From Chrysochromulina parva (Eukaryota > Haptophyta > Prymnesiales > Chrysochromulinaceae), in NCBI GenBank assembly GCA_002887195.1, contig PJAB01000583.1:1-23460 (forward strand): a DNA stretch of 23,460 bases. Reading direction: 5' to 3'. A program made the position numbers and the translations under genes. Of this stretch, positions 7,701-16,232 are shown piece by piece (position 1 is the first letter of the stretch; each line of letters starts with the position of its first letter). The notes under the pieces are model-generated. The model was not told where the DNA came from and made no database searches. It was given only the letters and a program-made list of their open reading frames with translations.

Positions 7701-10700
7701 GGGCAAGGGTTCACAGCTCATCGTCGGCCGTCGTACGCTCGACATCGGGCACGCACCCTCCGTGCTTGAAGTGCTCGTCGAGTCGCCCCTCTTCGAGCGC
7801 TTCGTGGTCTCGGTCATCGTAGCCAATGCGGGCCTCGCGGCATGCGAGGCTTACCCGATGGACGCGCGCCTCGGCACCGTGATCGAGCTCGCGGACCGCG
7901 TCGTAGTGGGCATATTTGTGCTCGAGATGGGTCTCAAGCACCTCGCGTGGGGCGCGGGCCGCTACTGGAGCGACTCGCTGCATTGCTTCGACGGGCTGGT
8001 CACCCTCTTCGGGTTCGTCACCCTCGCGACCCCCTTTGACACCGGGCTGCACGGCGGCGCGCTCCGCAGCTTCCGCCTGCTGCGAGAGCTGCAGTGGCTC
8101 GCGGGTGGATCGCGTACCAAATCGGGTAGAACGCTCCGGCGAGTGATCTCCGCGACCGAGAGGTGCATGCAGAGCTTCGTGTATCCGATTGCGCTCCTGG
8201 TTCTGCTGCTTTACGTCTTCGCCATCGTTGGCATGCAATTCTTCGGCTACCGGCTCGCGCCACCGGCGCTCGAAGAACGCCCGCGCTTGCACTTCGACGA
8301 TCTGGCGCACGCGATGCTCTCGGTGACCATTATTGCGGTGGGCGATGGCTGGGACCGGATCTGGCAGGACTCAGCGCGCACCGTCGGCAGGCAATCGGCC
8401 CTCTTCTTCATCGCGCTCATCGTGCTCGCGAACTACGTGCTGCTCAACCTCGTGTTCGCGCTGCTTCTCGGCTGCTTCGACGACGTGAAGAAAGAGGAGC
8501 GGAACGCCCAAGAAGCGAGTCCGAATGGGAGCCAGTCCGGGAGCTTTTCCCGCTCGCCCCTCCGCCGCTCTCCGCAAACCGTCCGTAGCGAGGACGGGGA
8601 GAGCGAGGACGAGACCGAGGACGAGGACGACGGCACGCCTCCCTACGAATGGGTTGCACACGCGGGCCTGCGCCAGTGGCTGATCGATGCGCACGAGAAC
8701 GATATGGCGCTCGGGGTGTTCGGGCCCAAACATCCTGTGCGCCAATTCGCACGCGGGGTAGTCACTTGGAAAGTTGAGGGCTTAGGCGGACTGGTCAGCT
8801 TCAACAGCGTGATCCTCGTCGTGATCTTGCTCTCGTCCTTCACTCTCACGCTCGACGGTTGCCACCTGACTCCCGATCAGCCGCTTGCCCAGCAGCTCAG
8901 GTTCGTCAACGTCCTCATCATCTGATTGCCTCGGATGGCCTCTGACGGCCTCCCTCATCGGATGGCCTCCCTCATCAGGTTCGTCGACAACCTGGCGTCC
9001 GGGATCTTCTTGTGTGAGATGCTGCTCAAGGTCATTGCGCTCGGGCTCGCGTTCAGCCCCGAGTCATACCTCGCCTCGGGGTGGAATCGATTCGATTGCA
9101 TCATCATCCTAGCGGTGCTCTTCGCCGAAGAGTTCCCAGCGGTGCGGGCGCTCCGCGTGCTGCGCGTGCTGCGCCCGCTCCGGATGGCCAGTCAGATAGA
9201 GGAGCTCCGCATCACGATCGATGTGCTTCTCAAGTCACTGCCGGGCGCGCGCGACGTGCTCTACGTGTACTTCTTCTTCCTCTCGATCTTCGCCATCCTC
9301 GCCGTGCAGCTGCTCGCGGGCGCGCTGCACGCATGCGAGCATGAGCCCGAGCGGCTCACGACACGCGCGCAGTGTGAGGCGCGCGGATATGCGTGGTCCA
9401 ACCCCGTGTGGGGCTCTTTTGACAATGTCTTCGCGGCCGCGCTCGTGCTCATCGAGGTATCGTCATTCGAGGGATGGACGACTGTGCTCTTCGCGAGCAT
9501 CGACGCGGTTGGCGCGGACGTGGCGCCGCAGCCCGAGCACTCGCTTGGGCGTGCCCTCTTCTTCCTCATTTGGATCTTCGTCGGGGCCTTCGTGCTGCTC
9601 AACCTCATCGCTGGCGTCCTCGTCTCCACCTTCAACGACATCAAGGCCAAGCAGGAGGGGGCGGGCGTGGTGCTCACCGAGCGGCAGCGCGACTGGGTCG
9701 AGACAATGGAGCAATGGCTCACGCTCTGCCCCCGCAAGCGGCTCGGCTGCCCCGAGAATGCATGCCGCGCCGCCGCGTTCCGCCTCGTGAGCCGCGACGC
9801 GTTCGAGCCATGCATCCTCGTGCTCATCTTGTTCAACACGCTTCTTATGGCCCTCGACGGGTACGGCTTGAGCGCGGCGCAGACGAGCACGCTGGCGCTG
9901 CTCAACTACGGCTGCTCCGGGCTCTTTGTGCTCGAGGCGGCGCTCAAGCTGCTCGCGTACGGCGCCCCCGGCTATTTCCGTGAGACGTGGAACGTCTTCG
10001 ACTTTTCGATCGTGCTGCTCACGCTCGCGGAATGGGCCATCCTTCTCGCCGAGATCTCCGTGGGCGAGAGCGCCTTCAACCCGACCGTGATGCGCTTGCT
10101 ACGCATCGTGCGAGTCGGCCGCGTGCTGCGCACTCTACGCGTGGTGCGCTCGGCGCGCGGGCTCGTGATCATGCTCTCCTTGCTGCTCCTCTCGCTGCCC
10201 GCGCTCGTGAACACTCTCGGAGTCTTCCTGCTCGTGTTGCTCGTCTACTCGTTGCTTGCCATGTCGCTCTTCGGCCAGCTCGCCCGTGGAGAGTTCATCA
10301 CCGAGGACGCGCACTTCTGCGACTTTGGGCACGCGCTGTACACCATGTTCCGCTGCTCGACTGGCGAGGACTGGAACGGCATCATGCACGAGGCGATGCA
10401 GACCCCCGCAAATGGAGCATGCTCGTATGAGGCGGGCGACTGCGGCTCGTGGCTCGCTATACCCTTCTTCCTGAGCTACGTGGTCCTCACGACTTACGTC
10501 GTCCTCAAGATGCTCATCGCCCTCATCCTCGAGAACTACGTGATTGCGATGAAGCGCGACCACAACTCGCTGCAACCACACCATGCGGAGGCGTTCGTCA
10601 AGGCATGGGCCGAGTTTGACCCGGAGGCGACTGGCTTCATCTATGTAGGAGACCTGTCGGGGGTCATCAAGCTCTTGCCACCCCCCCTCGGTCTCGACCC

Positions 10701-11463
10701 GAGCCAGGGGCCTTTCAAATCGGCCAGCCTGGCAGAAGTGCAACGGTACGCTCTCGAGCTCGACCTGCACACGGACCTTGACCAAGCCACCCGCCGGCGC
10801 CGGGTCCGCTTCTCGGAGCTACTCGCCGTCCTCGTGCGCGACGCGTACTCGGACGTGCTCAAGGACTCGGACCTCATGGACTCGGACGCGCAGCCCACCG
10901 CGCTCAACGGAAGATCCACTCTCGGGCTCACGTGGGTAGATCTCGGCGACCAACAGCCGCCGTCGGGCCGAGAGATCGAGAACCCGGCGCTCGCGATGGC
11001 GCTGCTCCAGGGCACCCTCACATTCACACAGGAGGCCTTCGACGCCTTCGAAGTGACGGGGTTGCGCCAGGACAGCTGGATCGCGGCCAGGTGGGATCCG
11101 ACGACTTTGGAAAGACGTTACTTCAAGCCGGACCCCGACCGTCCCCGCCCGTTGCGTAAGGCCCAAACATGGGGAAATGTGCTTCCACCGGCTAATTCGC
11201 GCGTGGGTCAGCGGCTGTACAGAAGACTCTCGGAGTCGAAGATCATCGTTTTCGAGGAGGATGACGCCTCATCGGGCATGCGCCGTGTCCGTTCGGCAGG
11301 CGCCGACGCCAACTCCCGAACTCTGATGCGTACGTCACTTGCGGATGAGGTCATTTGCAAGGCTTGGTCCAAGCGCAAAAGCTCAGTCGTGGCCCGCATC
11401 GATCGCCGAGGCAGCGCCTCGCCCGGTACGGCTCATAGCGGTGCCGCCACCGAGTTGCTGTGA
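4743..11463 (+). CDS. four-domain voltage-gated cation channel alpha subunit (calcium-type, E/D/E/E pore)
   Basis: A plasma-membrane channel expected to open on depolarisation and pass Ca2+. I join four exons: 4743-5844, 5961-6559, 6649-8900 and 8979-11463, giving 2145 codons in frame. The N-terminal tail is disordered and ends in an IQ-like motif (LQTAMRKRRWR, residues 351-361). Six-helix domains start near residues 418, 949, 1285 and 1593. S4 helices carry repeated Arg (VRAIRALRPLR, LRSFRLLR, VRALRVLRVLRPLR, MRLLRIVRVGRVLRTLR). Pore glutamates/aspartate are E698 (TLEGW), D1133 (VGDGW), E1482 (SFEGW) and E1781 (TGEDW). The III-IV linker has LTERQRDWV. After IV-S6 comes the EF-hand-like FDPEATGFI (D1865) and PPLG conserved in Cav/Nav tails, then a 250-residue unrecognised tail. 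The ATG at 4743 has a strong context (CACCATGG); ATG 4932 is an alternative. Calcium selectivity is inferred from the acidic ring. Confidence 0.9.
5450..5512 (+). repeat. three exact 21-bp tandem repeats in channel N-terminus
   Basis: Units at 5450-5470, 5471-5491 and 5492-5512 are identical, with degenerate units just upstream (about 5420-5449) and a broken unit after. In frame each adds seven residues of the SSPAAAA type, so copy-number change would not shift the frame. The segment lies in the disordered cytoplasmic N-terminus. Confidence 0.92.
5845..5960 (+). other. predicted intron 1 of the channel gene (116 nt, phase 1)
   Basis: The N-terminal frame (ending at the IQ-like motif) and the frame of domain I S1 differ, so an intron is needed between about 5830 and 6090. 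A GTACGC donor at 5845 and a pyrimidine-rich tract ending GTGCGCAG at 5960 restore the frame. A second phase-compatible GT at 5863 is possible but has a weaker consensus. Confidence 0.6.
6560..6648 (+). other. predicted intron 2 of the channel gene (89 nt, phase 0)
   Basis: The frame changes exactly after the domain I S4 helix (GLRRQ) and resumes at the S4-S5 linker (VNTLVDAV). The donor is CGGCAG|GTGATT and the acceptor CGGCAG|GTCAAC, so the same eight bases CGGCAGGT occur at both ends. The interior has several imperfect TGATTGC/TTGCACT copies and in-frame stops. Confidence 0.9.
7630..7719 (+). repeat. 45-bp tandem duplication in the channel I-II linker
   Basis: Two adjacent 45-nt units (7630-7674 and 7675-7719) encode WEPAPVLESGKGSQL and WEPAPVSQSGKGSQL. 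They lie in the disordered linker between domains I and II. Shorter FGRRSP repeats occur upstream, near 7315-7355. Confidence 0.92.
8901..8978 (+). other. predicted intron 3 of the channel gene (78 nt, phase 2)
   Basis: Read through, this segment gives a TGA stop at 8923-8925 inside domain III between S1 and S2. Removing it joins QQL to RFVDNLASGIF, the expected S2 approach. The donor CTCAG|GTTCGTCAAC and acceptor ATCAG|GTTCGTCGAC share TCAGGTTCGTC. The interior consists of degenerate GGATGGCCTC units. Its length is a multiple of three, so the frame is unchanged. Confidence 0.87.
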
Positions 11464-11878
11464 TATGCGTCCGCTGCGCACAGCCCGGTTCGAGTGCCGA
11501 ACATCAAGCTATAAGATACGTTTTCGTGTATTCGGTTGGCCGCCTCTGGTGCTGGCGCACCGTCACGTATTACTACGGGGTCCTCATGTGAGCATGTCTC
11601 TGATGTGTTCGGATGTCGCATGTGCTGATGGATCGACTGAGTCAGAGCGGAGAAAGTGTATAGGAAGCGAAGCGCCTGACCCGCTGGCGCTGCGTTTGAG
11701 TGAGAGCGTTGCGTGAGTGCTTTTATATCGGTCCATGTCCAGCTGCACAATCCGATTGGTTGATGTGATCTCGGGGACCGGGGACGACGACTACTGGTAC
11801 CAGTATAGAACACGGGCGAAATTCAGACTAGTTGACTCCATGAAAACCTTGTCTTCAACTGTCACCAAGTTGCACCAC
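11464..11878. other. convergent intergenic region
   Basis: This 415-nt gap lies between the end of the channel gene (+) and the end of the coiled-coil gene (-), so it should hold two 3' UTRs. It is less GC-rich than the flanking genes. I see no further gene, no canonical polyadenylation hexamer and no clear terminator-like structure. Confidence 0.5.
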
Positions 11879-12625
11879 CTAAGCGGGGGCTCTAGGAGGT
11901 TCTCGCTGCTCAACGACGTCGAGCTTGGCGAGCAAGGCACTGAGATTCGACGCGTGCTCCCGCAACGCATCAGCCTTGCGCTCCATCTCAGCCATGTCGC
12001 GCAAGCACTCATCGAGGCCGCTGGACCAAACGGAGCTCATTTCCCCGGCTGACGAGTCAGGTGGATGCTCCTCGACCCGTTCCTGCTGCAGCATGGCCGC
12101 CTCTGCCAATGCGACCCGCTCAGCCGCCGTCGGGCGCGGCTCGGCTGGCTTGTGCGCGGGGCGCGCCGCCACCGTAGTCGCTGCCGTGGATCGCGATGGC
12201 ACGCACGCATTCTCGTTCGGGCTCCCGATGCGACGCGCGCGCGACCGACAGCTTGGAGGTGAGTTCTTGGAAGCCTCGGTTTCAGCCGAGGGTGCCACAG
12301 GCAGCTCTGCCGAGGCTTGCCGGTGCATCTCCTCAAAACGCCGAGCCTGCTCCTCACGCCAGCGCTGTAGCCCGCCAATGGCATCGTCCAGTTCCCGCCC
12401 GAGCGTCGCCTCCTCGGTGCGCACGCTCTCGTCCAATGCCGTGAGCAACCAGTTGCGCGAGCGAGCGATGGCCACCGGACAGCGCGCCGAGCTCGTACCT
12501 GCCACTTCGGCGTCAGCGCCTGGCAAGGGCTCGGGATCGACATCCGAGGACGATTCCGTGGGCGCGTTAGGCTCCGGTTGATCGTCTGCCTCGTTGGTCG
12601 TCTGCCTCGTTGAGAACGCATCCAT
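11879..12625 (-). CDS. hypothetical coiled-coil protein, 248 aa
   Basis: I cannot assign a family. The first about 50 residues are acidic and disordered (DDQPEPNAPTESSSDVDPEP). Residues about 51-106 form a long charged amphipathic helix (RSRNWLLTALDESV ... QRWREEQARRFEEMHRQ). A Pro/Ser/Arg-rich linker follows. Residues about 202-240 form a second helix with heptad-like spacing (LDECLRDMAEMERKADALRE then HASNLSALLAKLDVVE). There is no signal peptide or membrane helix, so a soluble scaffold or complex subunit is plausible. The first ATG in the frame is at 12625. The gene is convergent with the four-domain channel and divergent from the two-pore channel. A role with those channels would be pure inference from position. 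Confidence 0.62.
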   Translation of the reverse strand: MDAFSTRQTTNEADDQPEPNAPTESSSDVDPEPLPGADAEVAGTSSARCPVAIARSRNWLLTALDESVRTEEATLGRELDDAIGGLQRWREEQARRFEEMHRQASAELPVAPSAETEASKNSPPSCRSRARRIGSPNENACVPSRSTAATTVAARPAHKPAEPRPTAAERVALAEAAMLQQERVEEHPPDSSAGEMSSVWSSGLDECLRDMAEMERKADALREHASNLSALLAKLDVVEQREPPRAPA

Positions 12626-12993
12626 TGTAGTCGGGGCGCATACTGTGAATTTAGACAAACATAAAGTGTGAATAACAGCAGGCTTTTAGAAGCCCACCCC
12701 AAACGCCCCAGGTCCGCCGGACTTCGTCAGTGCCTGGGCTTTCTTACAATTTCTTACCTCAATGCGTTTCACCTCCGCAATGCGTTTCATGGGCTCCTCA
12801 CTGGCTCCTCTACAGACGTCTCATCTGCTAGGTCGATATGTGTTGAGTGTCGTGTGTGTTCTGGGGTCTGTGTGGGGAGAGGGGTTTCGTTCCAAACTTA
12901 AAACCCAAATTCCGAAATACCGTCGGTGTTCAGCCCATCTCTCTAGCTCCTCGCCACACAAAAGCTCCTCGCCACACACGGGCACAGACGTCA
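12626..12993. promoter_or_regulatory. divergent promoter region with 18-bp-period duplications
   Basis: This 368-nt region separates the starts of the coiled-coil gene (-) and the two-pore channel gene (+), so it should hold both promoters. It contains CAATGCGTTTCA at 12760-12771 and 12778-12789, and AGCTCCTCGCCACACA at 12945-12960 and 12963-12978, the second pair directly before the channel ATG. Both pairs have an 18-bp period. No TATA box is evident; the promoter role is inferred from gene orientation. Confidence 0.5.
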
Positions 12994-15831
12994 ATGGCTG
13001 CAAACGTGGACGACCTCGTATCAATCCCTCTGTCCATCCACCCTGACGTGATGTTGGAACTCTCCTCTGAACAATGGCAGCGCCGGCGCAGCATCGTCGG
13101 GGAAGAAGAAGACGATAATGATGAGTCCCTGCCCATCGAATTCGAAGTCGATGGGCCCTCCGAGGTCTCTGCGTTTCTTGAAAAGATCAAGAAAAAGGTG
13201 GCCATGCAAGAGGGCCAAACGGCGGCCTCCGTCAGCGTCTCTGGCTTCATGTCACCGCCTAGAAAAGTCACAATCAACGGCGCGAAAGAGCGCAAGGCGG
13301 CGGGCATCCCCCTCGAGTGCAAATACTTTGCGTTCGCCTACCCTCTCGACTGCCTCGCGGGCATGTTCGACGAGCTCGTCACTCGCGAGGGGCGCGATGA
13401 GCCCTGGCTCAACTTCCTGCTCTTCGGCGGATACGTCTACTTTGACGCATCCCGCCGGCTCGTGCGCTCCAATGCCATCGTCCTCACGCAGGCCATGGCG
13501 GCACTTGAGCTTGTGGGTCCCTTCATACCCTCGCAGGACGCCGTGGAATATCTGCGCTCCTTCGACCGGTTGCGAGACGTTACGCTCCAGCCCATGCTCG
13601 ATGCGGGCTTCCAGCAATTCGGTTGGGTCAATCCAGGGGAGCGGCCGGGTGGCCATCCAGTATTGGCAGATGGGACTGATGCGCCGGGCGACGGCACGTT
13701 CGTGTATGTGGTCGAAAGCGGAGGTTCCATCTGCTACTCGCTCGTCAAGGTCGACGCGGTGCGCAAGCAGCGCCAGAAGCTCTTGGAAGACGCGGCGGCC
13801 GCGCGCGAAGCCGCCGTGCTCGTGGGTCAAGAGCCGGAACGGGGCTCACCCGAATATGTCACGGAAGTGCCTCAACGGGACGTCGGGTCGGTAAGGTTCG
13901 TCAGCGCTCCAGAGGCTCTATCGGGGGCGCCGCCGGAGGCGCTGTCGGGGGGGTCATCGGGGGCGCCGAGCTCAACGATGGTCAGGCCAGCCTTGCCCTC
14001 ATCACCCGAGAAGACTGTGCCGGCCGCCGCCGCCGCACAGCACGCCAAATTCGGCGAGGCCATGGGCCAGCTCGCCATAGCGGCGAAGGCGACTGCCGAG
14101 GCGGCGAACAAGGTGCGTGTCGATCTTGACAAGTGGAGGCGCTCAAGCGTGGAGAAGTGGGTGCGCTCGCACGGGGCCAGCCTGGTCGCATACTACACGC
14201 TCGGCGTGCTCACTTACGGCGCCTTCGAGGGCTGGGATCCTCTCGATAGCGTCTACTATCTCACTGCGACCGCCACGACCAATGGCGATGAGATCTCCCC
14301 CCAATCTCCAGCGGGGCGGCTCTTCTCATGCTTCTACATCCTTCTCGGGATCACGATCATCTTCTCTGGGCTGGCTCCACTCGCCGAGTACGTGCTTGAG
14401 CGTGTGCAGCGCTCGCTGCTTGACCCACTGGCCACCTCACTCGCCGAGCGATCAGAGGATGTGCTGGAGGCCATTGAGCGTGCCGCCATTCGGCTGCAAG
14501 CAAGCACGCGCAAATGGCCCAGCTGGCTCGGCTGTATCTCCGGTCCCGTCTCGAGTGCGGCTAACGGGGTGCGCACCTGGGCCAATGGACACACGGGCGG
14601 CGCCGGTGCGCGCGGCTTCCAGATGCACAACAACTCGCTCCGTAAGATCGAGCTCAAGCTCCCCTCCTCTCCCCCAGCCTCTCCCCCTGCAGTGGATCCA
14701 GACCTCGGCGAGATCTCGATCAATCTCACCTCCTCTCCCCCGGCCTCTCCCCCAGCAGCGGACCCCCAACGTTCACCTGTTGCGCCGCCCGGCGGCCGCC
14801 CCCGCGTCGGCCCCGGCCCCGGCGCTCCTCTCATGCGTCAGAAATCGACACCCGGCGGTGCACTCTTGCAGTCTACGCAGCCGGCGCAGCTGGCGCTACA
14901 GTCGCCTCATGGGGCAGAGTTCTCCCACCCGCCCAGCGCACCCGAGGCGATGAAGGCGGCAGCCGGCATGCCAACCTCCGGGATCACCGCCGGGAAGAGC
15001 TCCGAGCCCGCCGGTGAAGCACTTGTGAAGAGCGTGATGCAGGGCGCGCTGCAGGGGACGATGAAGAGCTACGCCCTAGCACTCATGCTCGTGCTCGTGG
15101 TGGTGGCGCTCGGCATGGTGATCGCGATGGGCGTGCACAAGTATTCGACCATCGATGCTCTCTACTGGACGATTGGGTGCATGACCACCGCCGGCGGCGA
15201 CCTGCACGCCGATACCAACACGCTCAAAATGGTCTACATCATCTACATGCCCCTCGGCGCTGTCACCATGCTCACTGCGGGTCGCACCGTTCTGATCTCA
15301 TCACAGCGACGCGGCATCACCATGGACAACTTCTCACTGCAGCTGTACGACCTCCTTGGGCGTGAAGCGCGGCGCAAGACCGACAAGCACGCCAAGCTAC
15401 GCGAGGCGGATTTCATCGTGTCCGTGCTGCAGGCTCGTAAGATGGTTGACTTACAGACCATCGAGGTGATCCGCAAGCAGTTCGCTGCGCTCGTGCCGCG
15501 CAACGACGACGCGACCAACGAGCCCGCCATCGACGTACAGCTTGTCTTCGACAACCTCGTGCGCCAGCGCCGCGTGCTCTCTGATGCCTTGCGGCCAAAG
15601 GGCGAAGAGAGCCGGCCGACGACGACGGCTTTCGACGACGAGGACGCCGACGCCGAGAAGACGGCGACAGCGTACGTTGACATGACATGTGAGGACAACG
15701 GCTTCGCGGAGTGGTTTGAGACGTATTGGACGCCCAGCGTCGAAGGCGCGACTGGATCCGGCGCCGAGAAAGGCCCGCAAGGTCATTGGACCCGCCTTCG
15801 ACGGGGCTACACGAAGCTGATGGACGCTTGA
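12994..15831 (+). CDS. two-pore-domain (TPK/K2P-like) channel with shortened filters
   Basis: A 945-residue protein with the two-helix/pore/two-helix/pore layout of two-pore potassium channels. An unrecognised globular N-terminal domain covers about residues 90-280. TM1 is about 396-412, P1 follows, TM2 is about 442-464; TM3 is about 690-712, P2 follows, TM4 is about 746-768. Pore contexts are typical (DSVYYLTATATT ... SPAGRLFSCFYILLG; IDALYWTIGCMTT). The filters are not: TTNGDEI (N430-E433) and TTAGGDL (A733-L737) replace TTVGYGD plus hydrophobic, each one residue short. The TM2-TM3 loop is long and Pro/Ser-rich. The C-terminus (EADFIVSVLQARKMVD ..., then an acidic stretch before IDVQLVFDNL) resembles the degenerate EF-hand tail of plant TPKs. 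The ATG at 12994 is the first good in-frame ATG. The fold is firm, potassium selectivity is doubtful. Confidence 0.85.
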   Translation: MAANVDDLVSIPLSIHPDVMLELSSEQWQRRRSIVGEEEDDNDESLPIEFEVDGPSEVSAFLEKIKKKVAMQEGQTAASVSVSGFMSPPRKVTINGAKERKAAGIPLECKYFAFAYPLDCLAGMFDELVTREGRDEPWLNFLLFGGYVYFDASRRLVRSNAIVLTQAMAALELVGPFIPSQDAVEYLRSFDRLRDVTLQPMLDAGFQQFGWVNPGERPGGHPVLADGTDAPGDGTFVYVVESGGSICYSLVKVDAVRKQRQKLLEDAAAAREAAVLVGQEPERGSPEYVTEVPQRDVGSVRFVSAPEALSGAPPEALSGGSSGAPSSTMVRPALPSSPEKTVPAAAAAQHAKFGEAMGQLAIAAKATAEAANKVRVDLDKWRRSSVEKWVRSHGASLVAYYTLGVLTYGAFEGWDPLDSVYYLTATATTNGDEISPQSPAGRLFSCFYILLGITIIFSGLAPLAEYVLERVQRSLLDPLATSLAERSEDVLEAIERAAIRLQASTRKWPSWLGCISGPVSSAANGVRTWANGHTGGAGARGFQMHNNSLRKIELKLPSSPPASPPAVDPDLGEISINLTSSPPASPPAADPQRSPVAPPGGRPRVGPGPGAPLMRQKSTPGGALLQSTQPAQLALQSPHGAEFSHPPSAPEAMKAAAGMPTSGITAGKSSEPAGEALVKSVMQGALQGTMKSYALALMLVLVVVALGMVIAMGVHKYSTIDALYWTIGCMTTAGGDLHADTNTLKMVYIIYMPLGAVTMLTAGRTVLISSQRRGITMDNFSLQLYDLLGREARRKTDKHAKLREADFIVSVLQARKMVDLQTIEVIRKQFAALVPRNDDATNEPAIDVQLVFDNLVRQRRVLSDALRPKGEESRPTTTAFDDEDADAEKTATAYVDMTCEDNGFAEWFETYWTPSVEGATGSGAEKGPQGHWTRLRRGYTKLMDA
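14665..14766 (+). repeat. duplicated SSPPASPPAxDP segment in two-pore channel loop
   Basis: Positions 14665-14700 and 14731-14766 encode SSPPASPPAVDP and SSPPASPPAADP, 66 nt apart, in the cytoplasmic TM2-TM3 loop. The segment is proline-rich and could be a docking site or simple slippage product. Confidence 0.85.
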
Positions 15832-16232
15832 TTTGGGCGGGGCGGGCGGCGGTGCACACATGAGCGAAGCCGGCGCGGTCGCACGTGTGACGTCGTATAC
15901 ACGAAAGTAACGCGACGCGCGAGCCCACCCACACGCCGCGCACACGGCGCGAGCCGCCCTACTCCGCTCCGCGGTAGCAGCGCAGACTCCCTGGACGACC
16001 GGCGAGTCCGGACGGATTGTGCATATTGTATGAAGCACGGGCGGGGGGGCGAGCTTTTTTTTAATGGGGCCACGCGCGCCACACGCGTCTTCAAGACCGT
16101 AGTTCCGTTAAGCTATAGCAGTGCGTTCTGAATGATTTCGGCCGCTAATGATCGCTCACGCCGGAAGAAAAGCGCAAACGAGCGGACAAACGAGCGGGTC
16201 GAGCTCCCTCCGTGATCCGATCACGCATGCCA
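15832..16232. other. convergent intergenic region
   Basis: This 401-nt gap separates the end of the two-pore channel gene (+) and the end of the filamin-repeat gene (-) and should contain both 3' UTRs. A G-run followed by a T-run (GCGGGGGGGCGAGCTTTTTTTT, within about 16040-16063) is the most distinctive element. I see no gene, RNA structure or polyadenylation hexamer. Confidence 0.5.

Noticed and set aside
10135..10785. A 216-codon minus-strand frame opposite channel domain IV
   Set aside because: It is antisense to a well-conserved S4-S6 region and consists of low-information charged sequence.
11070..11160. A possible WW domain in the channel C-terminal tail (SWIAARWDPTTLERRYF)
   Set aside because: The second conserved tryptophan and proline spacing do not fit; it is only a superficial resemblance.
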